Shown here one piece after another: positions 24,160-32,281 of a DNA stretch of 64,000 bases. The position numbers and the translations under genes were made by a program. The notes beneath the pieces are model-generated. The model searched no databases, was not told the DNA's origin, and saw only the letters and a list, made by a program, of their open reading frames with translations. How positions within the stretch are numbered: the first letter of the stretch is position 1; the number at the start of each line of letters is the position of its first letter. This stretch comes from Pedococcus badiiscoriae (GTDB taxonomy: Bacteria; Actinomycetota; Actinomycetes; Actinomycetales; Dermatophilaceae), in assembly GCF_013408925.1 (NCBI RefSeq), contig NZ_JACCAB010000001.1, positions 2,232,001 to 2,296,000 on the forward strand. The letters are read 5' to 3'.

Positions 24160-24984
24160 TCAGGCCTCCTGTCCGTTGGTCGTGGCGGTTTCGGTGGTGG
24201 CGGTTTCGGTGGTGGCGGCGGGGCGGACGGTGCGGCGCTCGATGCGCTTTTCCTGGGCCTGCTCAGCCGTCAGGGGAAGCACCCGGTGCACGTAGATGCC
24301 CGGCAGGTGGACCTGGTCGGGGTCGAGCTCGCCGGGCTCGACCAGCTCCTCGACCTCCGCGATCGTGACCCGCCCCGCCATCGCTGCGAGCGGGTTGAAG
24401 TTGCGGGCGGACTTGTTGAAGACGAGGTTGCCATGCCGGTCGCCCTTCCAGGCCCGGACCAGCCCGAAGTCGGCGACGATCGCGCGCTCGAGGACGAACT
24501 CCTTCTCGGCGCCGTCGACCTCGAAGACCTTCGTCTCCTTGGCAGGGGAGGCCTTCGCGACGGTGCCGTCCGCGGCATACAGCCAGGGCAGGCCACCCTC
24601 GGCGACCTGGGTGCCGGCGCCGGTCACGGTGTAGAAGGCGGGGATCCCGCTGCCGCCGGCGCGCAGCCGCTCGGCGAGCGTGCCCTGAGGCGTCAGCTCG
24701 ACCTCGAGCTCACCGGAGAGGTACTGCCGCTCGAACTCCTTGTTCTCGCCCACGTAGGACGACACCATCCGGCGGATCCGCTTGTCCTTGAGCAGGATGC
24801 CCAGGCCCCAGTCGTCGACTCCGCAGTTGTTGGAGATGGCTTCGAGGTCCCTCACCCCCGCATCGTGGATCGCCGCGATGAGCACGCTCGGGATCCCGCA
24901 GAGCCCGAACCCGCCCACCGAGAGGGAGGAGCCGTCGACGATCCCGTCGATGGCCTCGGCCGCAGTGGAGACGACTTTGTCCAT
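24160..24984 (-). CDS. 3-oxoacid CoA-transferase subunit A
   Basis: 274 residues. The [15 protein letters not shown] loop near residues 22-36, [13 protein letters not shown] and the [25 protein letters not shown] segment are typical of family I CoA-transferase alpha subunits. The C-terminal tail is extended by a Thr/Ala/Glu repeat encoded by a 15-bp tandem repeat (24182-24219). The ATG at 24984 is chosen because a TAGAGT -10 box lies 7 nt upstream; the longer upstream frame lacks conservation-like features. It pairs with subunit B one base downstream. Confidence 0.9.
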   Translation of the reverse strand: MDKVVSTAAEAIDGIVDGSSLSVGGFGLCGIPSVLIAAIHDAGVRDLEAISNNCGVDDWGLGILLKDKRIRRMVSSYVGENKEFERQYLSGELEVELTPQGTLAERLRAGGSGIPAFYTVTGAGTQVAEGGLPWLYAADGTVAKASPAKETKVFEVDGAEKEFVLERAIVADFGLVRAWKGDRHGNLVFNKSARNFNPLAAMAGRVTIAEVEELVEPGELDPDQVHLPGIYVHRVLPLTAEQAQEKRIERRTVRPAATTETATTETATTNGQEA

Positions 24985-24991
24985 GGCGTGG

Positions 24992-24997
24992 ACTCTA
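24992..24997 (-). promoter_or_regulatory. -10 hexamer TAGAGT, leaderless type
   Basis: TAGAGT on the minus strand, 7 nt before the ATG at 24984 of the CoA-transferase A gene. Confidence 0.5.
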
Positions 24998-25187
24998 GCC
25001 GTCGCGGCGCCTGGTCCGTTCGGGGGAGTGGCCGGCGAATTCCGTGGTTGTAGTTCGTCCGAAGCCCTTGTGACGGCTGAGCACTGGTGGGACAAATGTC
25101 CTGCCTGCTCCGGATGTGACCTCTGGGGCTGGTGTTCAACTCGTACCGCGGCTCGGGATCCGAGGCGCCATCCCCATGGAGTGTTCA

Positions 25188-26909
25188 GTGTCGCGTGTCG
25201 TGCGTGCCCTCGGAGTCCTGACCATCCCGGTCATCACCGTGCCCGTCGGCATGGCGAGCGCCAGCGCGGTCGGCGTGACGGTACCGCCGCCGCCGTCGAA
25301 GGCGCTCCCGTCGGCTCTGGACATCGCCTCGCCGTACCAGGCGCAGCACCTCTGCGACCCGCACGCCAAGCCGGGCGTCGTGGCCTTCGCCAAGCTGATG
25401 AGCGGCTACTACAAGCTCGGCACCGCCGACTACGGGATCACGCGAAACTGCAACAGCGGGGTCACGGAGCACTCCGAGGGTCGCGCCTGGGACTGGATGC
25501 TCAGCGTCGCCAAGCCCAACGAGAAGGCTGTCGCCGACGCGGTGACCCAGTGGTTGTCGGCTCCTGACGCGCTGGGTCGTCCGGGCGCGATGGCACGCCG
25601 GTTCGGGATCATGTACATCATCTGGAACCACAAGATGTGGCGCGCCTACGACCCCGCCAGGGGCTGGGCGACCTACACCGGGTCGGTCCCGCACACCGAC
25701 CACATCCACTTCTCCTTCTCGTGGGACGGCGCGTACGGCCACACGTCCTGGTGGACGGGCAAGGCCATCACCACGGTCGACCCCGGCCCGGCCTCGACGC
25801 CGACTGCCACGACGCCGAATCCCACGACGCCGACTCCCACGACGCCGAAGCCCACGACCCCTCCGCAGCCGCCGTCAGCGGTCTACTCGCTGCTCGTGGC
25901 GGGAGCGACAGGTCCTGACGTGGCGCTGGCCCAGAAGGTCATCGGCACCACGCCCGACGGGGTGTTCGGGCCCAAGACGCAAGCCGCGTTGGTCGCGTGG
26001 CAGCGCGCGCACGGACTCAAGGTGACCGGTCAGCTCGACCCCGCCACGTGGGCCGCGATGGTGGCCCTCAAGCTCATCCCGGCGCGCAGCACCTCCGCGC
26101 CGAGCACGCCCAGCCCCACGCCCAGCCAGCCGACCACGCCTGCCAAGCCGCCGACCACGCCCAGCCCGACGCCCAGCCAGCCGACCACACCCGCGAAGCC
26201 GCCGACCACACCCTCGAGTGCCCTCGCACCGTACGCGAAGCTGACCCTGGCGCAGGGCGCGACGGGGGCGGCCGTGGTGGCGCTGCAGAAGTCTCTGGGG
26301 ATCACGTCCGACGGGGCGTTCGGACCCCAGACCATGGCGGCGGTGAAGGCGTTCCAGACCCGGCGCAACCTGCCTGCGACCGGCATCGTCGGGCCGGCCA
26401 CGTGGGCCGCCCTCATGGTGACCAGCGGAGGGTCCACGACAGCGTCGCGCAGCACCGCCACGCCTCGCGTCGCCACCCCGTACACGGCCCTCCTGTCGAC
26501 GGTGCTCAGAGTGGGCTCCCACGGCACCGCGGTCAGGACCCTGCAGCGCGCTCTCGGCGGGCTCTCGGTCGACGGGGCCTTCGGGGCGCGCACCGCCGCC
26601 GCCGTGAAGGCCCTGCAGAAGGCCACCGGCCTGCCGCAGACCGGGGTCGTGGACGTCACGGTGTGGCAGGCGCTGGAGAACCGTGACTACCCGCTGCGGG
26701 CCTACTACGGCACGGTGTTGCGCCCGGGCTCGCGCGGGGCCGCGGTCACGGCCCTGCAGAATGCCCTGCGACTCACCCCGGACGGCACCTTCGGCCCGGG
26801 TGACGAGTCGGCCGTCAAGGCCCTGCAGGGGCGGGCCAAGCTGGCCCGGACCGGGGTGGTCGCCACGCTGACCTGGCAGGCGCTCGAAGCCGAGCTGCGG
26901 CGGCGCTAG
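25188..26909 (+). CDS. Secreted peptidoglycan-binding protein with four PG_binding_1 repeats
   Basis: 573 residues. A signal peptide (SRVVRALGVLTIPVITV) is followed by a domain at about 45-190 with EHSEGRAWDWM and HTDHIHFSF, an arrangement like the zinc ligands of M15-type D-Ala peptidases, so hydrolase activity is possible. Two Thr/Pro linkers follow, one with a 17-residue exact duplication (26106-26207). Four PG_binding_1 repeats, each with a (S/T)xDGxFGxxT-like motif, occupy the second half. GTG 25188 has GGAGTG upstream; ATG 25176 is an alternative. Secreted, wall-associated. Confidence 0.8.
   Translation: MSRVVRALGVLTIPVITVPVGMASASAVGVTVPPPPSKALPSALDIASPYQAQHLCDPHAKPGVVAFAKLMSGYYKLGTADYGITRNCNSGVTEHSEGRAWDWMLSVAKPNEKAVADAVTQWLSAPDALGRPGAMARRFGIMYIIWNHKMWRAYDPARGWATYTGSVPHTDHIHFSFSWDGAYGHTSWWTGKAITTVDPGPASTPTATTPNPTTPTPTTPKPTTPPQPPSAVYSLLVAGATGPDVALAQKVIGTTPDGVFGPKTQAALVAWQRAHGLKVTGQLDPATWAAMVALKLIPARSTSAPSTPSPTPSQPTTPAKPPTTPSPTPSQPTTPAKPPTTPSSALAPYAKLTLAQGATGAAVVALQKSLGITSDGAFGPQTMAAVKAFQTRRNLPATGIVGPATWAALMVTSGGSTTASRSTATPRVATPYTALLSTVLRVGSHGTAVRTLQRALGGLSVDGAFGARTAAAVKALQKATGLPQTGVVDVTVWQALENRDYPLRAYYGTVLRPGSRGAAVTALQNALRLTPDGTFGPGDESAVKALQGRAKLARTGVVATLTWQALEAELRRR
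26106..26207 (+). repeat. 51-bp tandem repeat in Pro/Thr linker
   Basis: Two units (26106-26156, 26157-26207) encode the same 17 residues (TPSPTPSQPTTPAKPPT) with a few synonymous differences. A spacer region between wall-binding repeats. Confidence 0.85.
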
Positions 26910-26989
26910 AGGTCCCGCTGGGGGTCCCGCGAGCGATCCCGCGAGCGATCCCGCTAGAGGTTCCGCTGGGGGTCCCCCTAGAGGTCCAG
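26906..26989. repeat. Degenerate 12-bp repeat array spanning both convergent stop codons
   Basis: About seven 12-bp units of the type CTAGAGGTCCCG / CTGGGGGTCCCG / CGAGCGATCCCG. CTAGAGGT recurs at 26906, 26954 and 26978: the first supplies the TAG stop of the plus-strand gene, the last the stop of the minus-strand gene. The middle two units (26930-26953) are identical to each other. Confidence 0.75.
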
Positions 26990-27685
26990 GGTCACGCCCT
27001 CTGAAGCCAGTCGTTCCGCGCGACCCGAGGCGGGCTCGGGACCGAGGGACAGCACGATCGAGCCGTCCGACGCCCAGGTGGCCAGGGCCAGCTCGAGAGC
27101 GGTGCGCAGGTCCTCGGTCGCCGTGTGGATGCGTACCCCCGACGGCCAGCTCCGTTGCGGCACCACGTCCTCGTAGGCCGTGTCCGCGCCGTCCTGGCTC
27201 ACGGCGGCCTCGCTGGGAGCGGGCTCCTGCCACGGGCTGAACTGGTCGGCATACGTGGACAGCTCGCGGGCCTCGTCCATGGCGCCGGACGGGACGGGGC
27301 CTCTCGCGCCGCGCGCCAGGGCGGCGAGGGTGACCAGGACGACGGGGCTGCTGGATTCCGCGGCAAGAGAGCCGTCGTCGGTGACCACGAGATCGCAGGG
27401 GCCGTCGTCGAGGACGGCGGTGGCGCCCACGGACCACACAGCCAGAGCCCAGTAGAGGCTGCGCCAGTGCGGGGGAAGGGCGAGGCGCACCCGCGAACCG
27501 GGACCCAGGTCCCACTCCTCCTGCAACGCGTTGGCGGCCTTGTTGACCCAGTTCGCGAGGACCTTGGCGCTCAGCTCGATGCGTTCGCCCCGGGTCGGAC
27601 CCGGAGTGTCGTCGTAGCAGGTCACGCGAGGTCGAGCGGGGTCGGAGCGCAACATCGCGGCGAGGACGTCGGACGGGGTGGCCAT
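26978..27685 (-). CDS. TIGR03089-like protein (acyl-CoA-synthetase N-domain remnant)
   Basis: 235 residues. The opening MATPSDVLAAMLRSDPARPRVTCYDD and the ERIELSAKVLANWVNKAANAL segment resemble the N-terminal part of AMP-binding synthetases, but the P-loop, the adenylation motifs and the whole C-terminal subdomain are absent. This matches the short TIGR03089 family of actinobacteria, whose function is unknown. A TAGGGT -10 box 6 nt upstream supports the ATG at 27685. It is divergent from the large membrane protein at 27719, with a 33-bp intergenic space. Confidence 0.75.
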   Translation of the reverse strand: MATPSDVLAAMLRSDPARPRVTCYDDTPGPTRGERIELSAKVLANWVNKAANALQEEWDLGPGSRVRLALPPHWRSLYWALAVWSVGATAVLDDGPCDLVVTDDGSLAAESSSPVVLVTLAALARGARGPVPSGAMDEARELSTYADQFSPWQEPAPSEAAVSQDGADTAYEDVVPQRSWPSGVRIHTATEDLRTALELALATWASDGSIVLSLGPEPASGRAERLASEGVTLDL

Positions 27686-27691
27686 GGAGCA

Positions 27692-27697
27692 ACCCTA
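27692..27697 (-). promoter_or_regulatory. -10 hexamer TAGGGT, leaderless type
   Basis: On the minus strand, 6 nt before the ATG at 27685. It shares a 33-bp divergent gap with the plus-strand hexamer at 27705-27710. Confidence 0.5.
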
Positions 27698-27704
27698 GGG
27701 GCGC

Positions 27705-27710
27705 TAGCGT
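27705..27710 (+). promoter_or_regulatory. -10 hexamer TAGCGT, leaderless type
   Basis: 8 nt before the GTG at 27719. Divergent partner of the minus-strand hexamer at 27692-27697. Confidence 0.45.
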
Positions 27711-27718
27711 TGCCGCCT

Positions 27719-29833
27719 GTGAGCAGCCGCGAGCCCCGCAGCTACCCCTATGCCCCTGACCCCGGCGACCTCCCGCTGCTGCGCGGTGAGGCGTGGGGCG
27801 GCTGGCTCGTCACCCGGACCGTCGTCTGGTCCGGCCTGTGGCTGGTGCTCGGCTCGGCCGCGGCGGCCCTGCTCGCCCTCGCCGGGCTCTGGTCGCCGGT
27901 GGTCGCGGGGGTGGTCCTGCTGGTCCTCGCGGTCATCGCCGGAGTGGCCACGTCCTTCGTTCCGGTGCGTCCGCTCCCGGTGTGGTCGGCCACCCTGCTG
28001 GTGGTGCTCTCCCTGGCCGCGATGGCCTGGGCCGGCGCCACCCACTCCGAGCAGGTGCTGCCCCGGCGGGACTCCGGGTCCTACCTCCAGTCGGCCATCC
28101 AGCTCGCGTCCGGGCACGCGCGCCCGATCGCGGTGCCGCCCGAGTCCGTCGGCGGGGCGCACGTGCTGGCCATCGACGGCATCACCCTCGCCAGTCCGGC
28201 GTTCTACGCGACCGGGACCCCCCAGCACCCCAGCATCCAGCCGCAGTTCCCGATCGGCGCCTCGGCCTGGTACTCGGTGGCCTGGTGGGTCGGTGGTGCC
28301 ACCGGGGTGGCCTGGGCGCCGGCCATCCTGTTCGGCCTCACCGTGCTGGGGGTGGGGTTGCTGGCCTCCGCGGTCATCGGGCCCCGCTGGGGACCGCTGG
28401 CGGCCCTCGGCACCGGGCTGCTGTTCCCCCTCGTCCACGTCGCGCGGTCGACCTACTCGGAGCCGGTCTCGCTTCCCGTGCTGGCCGCCGGGCTGCTCAC
28501 CCTCGTGATGTGCGCTCGCAGCGCCCAGGTCTCCGACGTCGTCGTCGCACGCCGGACGGCCGTGGTCGCCGGCGTCCTCATGGGTGGGGCGATCCTCATC
28601 AGGGTCGACGCCCTGCGCGAGGTGGTGCTGGTCGTGCCGGTCGTCGTCCTGGCAGCGCTGCAGCGGCAGGCCCATGCCCGCGCCCTCGGGATCGCCACCG
28701 CGGTCACGAGTGCCGTGGCCCTCGGGCTCACCTGGCTGACCTCGAGCGAGTACCTCGGCAGCATCGCCGGTTCCCTCCTGCCACTCGTCGCCCTCGCGGT
28801 GGGGGTGTGCCTCCTCGGGGCCGTTCTGCTGGTCGGCGCACGGCGCGGCTGGGGCATGCCGGCCCTTCTCCAGGCCTGGCTGCCGCGCCTGCTCGCGGCC
28901 GGTTTCGTCCTGGTCGGGCTCGTGCTGGCGAGCCGGCCGTTCTGGCAGACCGTGCGCCAGTCCGCCAACGACCCCGGCGCGCACGTCGTCGCGGGGCTCC
29001 AGGCGCGCCAGGGCCTGCCCGTCGACGGGGGCCGCACCTACGCCGAGGAGACCGTTGCCTGGCTGTCCTGGTGGGTGGGTCCGATCGCCCTCGTCCTCGC
29101 GCTGGTCGCGACGGCGGTGCTGGCCCATCGGATCGCGTCCGCCTGGGTGGACGGCCGGGAGCTGCCGGGATGGACCGGGCCAGCCGTCGTCGGCATCGGC
29201 TCCACCCTGCTCACGCTCTACCGCCCCGGCATCACCCCCGACCACCCGTGGGCGGACCGCCGCCTGGTGATCGCCCTGCCGACCGTCGTCCTGCTCACCG
29301 TGGCCTGCGCGGCGGTGGCGTCGCGCTGGTCCACCCGCCGGCTGCCGTATGCCGTGAACGTCGCCGTGAGCTGTGCGGTGGCGCTCGCTCTGCTCGTCCC
29401 GACCGGCCTGGCGACGTGGCCCCACGTCGGTGAACGCGTCGAGCGGGGGGAGTGGGCCGCCGTCGACGACGTGTGTGCCTCCCTGCGGCCCGGAGACGTC
29501 GCACTCATGGTCGACTCGCGGGCCGCGAACGAGTGGCCGCAGGTGGTGCGGGGCTACTGCGGCGTCGCGGCCCTGTCGACGACCTCGGCTCTGCGGAACG
29601 ACCCTGCGCGCCTGGCTGCCGCCGTCGACCAGGTCCGGCGGGCCGTGGACGCCCACGGCGGTCGGCTGGTCCTGATGGCAGCCGACTCGACCGAGGCGCT
29701 CAGCAAGCTGGGGCTGACCTCCGCAGTCGTGGGGGTCGATGCGCGGGTTTCCGAGGACGCCCGGTTGCTCGAGAGACGTCCGGACGCGTTGGTGCAGCTG
29801 CCGATCCAGGTCTGGCTCGCGCGCCTCGACTGA
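27719..29833 (+). CDS. Large polytopic membrane protein, possible GT-C glycosyltransferase
   Basis: 704 residues with about 12 hydrophobic segments between residues 30 and 560 and a C-terminal soluble domain (about 570-704). The first external loop, RRDSGSYLQSAIQLASGHARPI, has the acidic/aromatic pattern found in GT-C-like proteins. The soluble end (PGDVALMVDSRAANEWPQVVRGYCGV) resembles the C-terminal domains of other actinobacterial putative mannosyl- or arabinosyl-type membrane proteins. The start GTG is placed by a -10 box 8 nt upstream. No donor or acceptor can be assigned. Confidence 0.65.
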   Translation: MSSREPRSYPYAPDPGDLPLLRGEAWGGWLVTRTVVWSGLWLVLGSAAAALLALAGLWSPVVAGVVLLVLAVIAGVATSFVPVRPLPVWSATLLVVLSLAAMAWAGATHSEQVLPRRDSGSYLQSAIQLASGHARPIAVPPESVGGAHVLAIDGITLASPAFYATGTPQHPSIQPQFPIGASAWYSVAWWVGGATGVAWAPAILFGLTVLGVGLLASAVIGPRWGPLAALGTGLLFPLVHVARSTYSEPVSLPVLAAGLLTLVMCARSAQVSDVVVARRTAVVAGVLMGGAILIRVDALREVVLVVPVVVLAALQRQAHARALGIATAVTSAVALGLTWLTSSEYLGSIAGSLLPLVALAVGVCLLGAVLLVGARRGWGMPALLQAWLPRLLAAGFVLVGLVLASRPFWQTVRQSANDPGAHVVAGLQARQGLPVDGGRTYAEETVAWLSWWVGPIALVLALVATAVLAHRIASAWVDGRELPGWTGPAVVGIGSTLLTLYRPGITPDHPWADRRLVIALPTVVLLTVACAAVASRWSTRRLPYAVNVAVSCAVALALLVPTGLATWPHVGERVERGEWAAVDDVCASLRPGDVALMVDSRAANEWPQVVRGYCGVAALSTTSALRNDPARLAAAVDQVRRAVDAHGGRLVLMAADSTEALSKLGLTSAVVGVDARVSEDARLLERRPDALVQLPIQVWLARLD

Positions 29834-29863
29834 GCGGGGCCGCCTCGGTGCGGTGGTCGTGCG

Positions 29864-30205
29864 TCAGGCCTCGAGTGCCCAGATCGTCGTCGCGCCGTCA
29901 GGTCCGGTCAGGGAGCCAGTGGCGAGGGCGGCCCGGATGAGTCGGCGGACCTCCCCCTCGTCTTCCACCGGGGCGTCGAACCGCACCGTGACGACGACAT
30001 CGCGACCGGCCTCGGGACCGGCCTCGGGACCGGCCTCGAGTCCAGCGGCCGTGACGTCCGTGCGGTGCTCCCACCGGCACGGACCGTCGTGGTCCCAGTG
30101 CCCGCACAGGGCGATGGTCACGGCGCCGCCCAGGGCCGCGCTGGAGCCCTCCAGGCTCGCCACGCGGCATACCTCGCTGTAGGTCCACTGCCGCGGCGTC
30201 GCCAT
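29864..30205 (-). CDS. Conserved small protein of unknown function
   Basis: 113 residues; no motif I can name beyond a Cys/His-containing stretch (ALCGHWDHDGPCRWEHRTDV) that could bind metal. The middle is extended by a 12-bp tandem repeat (30004-30039) giving EAGP units, so the protein is probably length-variable there. A TAGGCT -10 box 6 nt upstream supports the ATG at 30205. It lies 26 bp downstream of the phosphatase gene, same strand, but probably has its own promoter. Confidence 0.6.
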   Translation of the reverse strand: MATPRQWTYSEVCRVASLEGSSAALGGAVTIALCGHWDHDGPCRWEHRTDVTAAGLEAGPEAGPEAGRDVVVTVRFDAPVEDEGEVRRLIRAALATGSLTGPDGATTIWALEA

Positions 30206-30211
30206 GGGACG

Positions 30212-30217
30212 AGCCTA
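30212..30217 (-). promoter_or_regulatory. -10 hexamer TAGGCT, leaderless type
   Basis: On the minus strand, 6 nt before the ATG at 30205. It lies just past the 3' end of the phosphatase gene. Confidence 0.45.
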
Positions 30218-30231
30218 CGGCGGGGCCGCCG

Positions 30232-31023
30232 TCAGGCCGTGCGGGCGAAGGCCTCGGCAGCGTGGCGGCGCACTGCGGTGTAGGTGCCACGGTCGGCCGC
30301 CACGATGATGCCGGCCTTGAGAACCGTTGGTGAGTAAGAGGTCCCGTCAGCGTGACCCGCGAAACCACCTGCCTCGGTGACCATCAGGGTGCCGGGGGAG
30401 TGGTCCCACGGGCTGTTGCGCGCGTAGAGGATGTAGTCGGCGGCACCTTCCATGAGGCGGGGGTAGTCCACCCCGCAGCAGACCCACGACCCGACCAGGG
30501 CGGGCATCGACCCGAGCGAGTGTCCGCGCAGGGGCCAGATGGACGTGACGCCGCGAGGGCCGATCCCGTCGGGCACGGGCTCGCGCACCACTCGCTCCCC
30601 GTTGCGGTAGGTGCCGGCGCCCTTCTCCGCGACCCAGGCGACCTCGTGCTCGGGCTGCCAGATCCAGGCTCGCACCGTCTCGCCCCGGATGACCTCGCTG
30701 ACCATGACCGCGTGGTCGGGGGAGCCGTGGACGAAGTTCTTGGTGCCGTCGACCGGGTCGACGGTGAAGGCGTGCTCGGCCTCGACGTAGCGGTCCAGTG
30801 TCGTCGGGTCCGCCGAGGTGAGCTCCTCGCCCAGCACGAACGCGCCGGGGTATGCCGCCGAGAGCTCGCGGGTGAGGATCGCCTCGGACTCGTGGTCGGC
30901 GATGGTCACGAGGTCGCCCGGGTTCTTCTCCATCACCTCGCCGGCGGCCAGCGAGCGGAACCGCGGTGTGATGACCTCGGCCGCGACGGACTTCATCAGC
31001 TCAAGCACCTGTTGGGTGTCCAC
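30232..31023 (-). CDS. Inositol monophosphatase family protein
   Basis: A 263-residue metal-dependent phosphatase. The family sites are visible: KNPGDLVTIADHESE, the metal-binding GEE, DPVDGTKNF and WDHSPG. Members hydrolyse inositol phosphate, histidinol phosphate or PAP. In actinobacteria the products feed phosphatidylinositol or histidine synthesis. GTG 31023 gives the usual short N-terminus (VDTQQVLEL) and has GGTGGG a few bases upstream; an in-frame GTG three codons earlier is the alternative. Substrate cannot be fixed from sequence. Confidence 0.85.
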   Translation of the reverse strand: MDTQQVLELMKSVAAEVITPRFRSLAAGEVMEKNPGDLVTIADHESEAILTRELSAAYPGAFVLGEELTSADPTTLDRYVEAEHAFTVDPVDGTKNFVHGSPDHAVMVSEVIRGETVRAWIWQPEHEVAWVAEKGAGTYRNGERVVREPVPDGIGPRGVTSIWPLRGHSLGSMPALVGSWVCCGVDYPRLMEGAADYILYARNSPWDHSPGTLMVTEAGGFAGHADGTSYSPTVLKAGIIVAADRGTYTAVRRHAAEAFARTA

Positions 31024-31087
31024 GGGTCCCACCGTTCCACACCCCGGCCCCGCGCGGGCGACCGGTCCGGCTCACCCCCCGGACGTC

Positions 31088-31129
31088 TTCGGAAGATCTG
31101 CAGGGTCAGGGCACGGTCGATCCTCCGAA
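31088..31129. promoter_or_regulatory. Imperfect palindrome upstream of the AbiEi/DUF559 gene
   Basis: Arms TCGGAAGATC (31089-31098) and GATCCTCCGA (31119-31128) pair at 9 of 10 positions across a 20-nt spacer. A second copy with identical geometry is at 32166-32206, on the other side of the gene. The right arm ends 60 bp before the start codon. Confidence 0.5.
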
Positions 31130-31187
31130 CTACGAAGCCTGTGGACAACCGATAGGTCACCCATCGGCTACCCGGCACGGTGGTCCG

Positions 31188-32156
31188 ATGCCGATCGACT
31201 GGGGACACCTGCGCCGGCTGGCGGACTCCCAGTGCGACCTGCTCACCCGGCGCCAGTGCCTTGCGGCCGGTATGTCGCCTGACGCCTTGGCCTGGCGGGT
31301 CAGCTCAGGGAGGTGGTCGCGCGTGCACGAGGGCGTGTTCCTCACCGCGCCTGGTCGCCGTGACTGGCACGGCCGGGCGGTGGCCGCGCTGCTCCAGGCG
31401 TGCTCAGGAGGCCCGGTCGCTGACGCCGCCCTTGGTGGCCGCAGCGCCGCCTACCTGTGGGGCATCGACGCCCGACCTCCTCGACAGATCGAGCTCCTGA
31501 TCCCCGAGCCCCGCCGAGTCACGCCCCCGGCTGGAGTGCGAGTGCGTCGCGTGTCCCGCTTCGATTCCGTGGTCCACGAAACGGCCTACCCGTGGCGAAG
31601 CACTGTGGCCGCCACGGTGCTCGATGTCGCTGCCCTGGGCTCGCCTCTGGACGCCCTGTCGATCGCGGCACGCGCTGTCCAGATGGAACTCGTCGGCGCG
31701 GGCGAGCTCTCGCAGGAGCTGGGGGCACGCGCAGGACATCGCCACTCGAAGGTCCTGCGTCGCGCCCTCGGTGATGTGGCCACGGGGGCCGAGAGTGGCG
31801 CCGAAGTGCTGTACATCCGCGATGTCGAACGGGCTCACGGTCTTCCGACCGCGACTCGCCAGACCGCCTCCGACCAGGGATCTCGTCGACGTCATGACAA
31901 CGAGTACCGGCCATACGGGGTCATCGTGGAGGTGGACGGTCGGCTGGGCCATGAGCAGTGGGCAGACCGGGTGAAGGACGGTCGGCGGGACCGTCAGCTC
32001 CTGGCCGAGGCGCGACTGACGACGAGGATCTTCTTCGCCGACGTGGCCGTCGAGCCGTGCCGGACCGCACTGGAGGTCGGCGCGATCCTGGCTGGACGGG
32101 GGTGGATGGGTCAGCTGCGCCGGTGTCGCCGAGCCGGGTGCTCGGTGGGGGCGTGA
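31188..32156 (+). CDS. AbiEi-type N-terminus plus DUF559-like C-terminus protein
   Basis: 322 residues. The N-terminal 75 residues have LTRRQCLAAGMSPDALAWRV followed by RWSRVHEGVFLT, the winged-helix pattern of AbiEi-type antitoxins; the C-terminal part (about 225-310) has EYRPYGVIVEVDGRLGH and RDRQLLAEA, like the DUF559/Vsr-type nuclease fold. Such proteins are common and functionally uncharacterised in actinobacteria. No AbiEii-type nucleotidyltransferase toxin is adjacent, so a toxin-antitoxin role is unsupported. The gene is flanked by two copies of a palindrome (31088-31129, 32166-32206), which may be its own binding sites. Confidence 0.7.
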   Translation: MPIDWGHLRRLADSQCDLLTRRQCLAAGMSPDALAWRVSSGRWSRVHEGVFLTAPGRRDWHGRAVAALLQACSGGPVADAALGGRSAAYLWGIDARPPRQIELLIPEPRRVTPPAGVRVRRVSRFDSVVHETAYPWRSTVAATVLDVAALGSPLDALSIAARAVQMELVGAGELSQELGARAGHRHSKVLRRALGDVATGAESGAEVLYIRDVERAHGLPTATRQTASDQGSRRRHDNEYRPYGVIVEVDGRLGHEQWADRVKDGRRDRQLLAEARLTTRIFFADVAVEPCRTALEVGAILAGRGWMGQLRRCRRAGCSVGA

Positions 32157-32165
32157 CGAGCATCG

Positions 32166-32206
32166 TTCGGAACATCTGCGGGGTCCTGGCACCGCGGATC
32201 GTCCGA
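32166..32206. promoter_or_regulatory. Second copy of the palindrome, downstream of the AbiEi/DUF559 gene
   Basis: Arms TCGGAACATC (32167-32176) and GATCGTCCGA (32197-32206), 8 of 10 pairing, with the same 20-nt spacer as the upstream copy. Over 41 bp the two copies match at about 33 positions. It also lies 76 bp upstream of the GT2 gene at 32282. Confidence 0.5.
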
Positions 32207-32281
32207 CCAGGCGACGTGGGGCAGCGGGCCGGGCGAGGTGGCGGGCCGGGCAGGTGGGTTGGCGGGTAGGCTCCTCGCGAG

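Noticed and set aside
26106..26207. Repeat that could be taken for a CRISPR or satellite
   Set aside because: It is an in-frame Pro/Thr linker duplication with no spacers.
26978..27685. Functional acyl-CoA synthetase
   Set aside because: Too short; adenylation motifs and the C-terminal domain are missing.
31188..32156. Complete type IV toxin-antitoxin system
   Set aside because: No nucleotidyltransferase toxin gene lies next to it.
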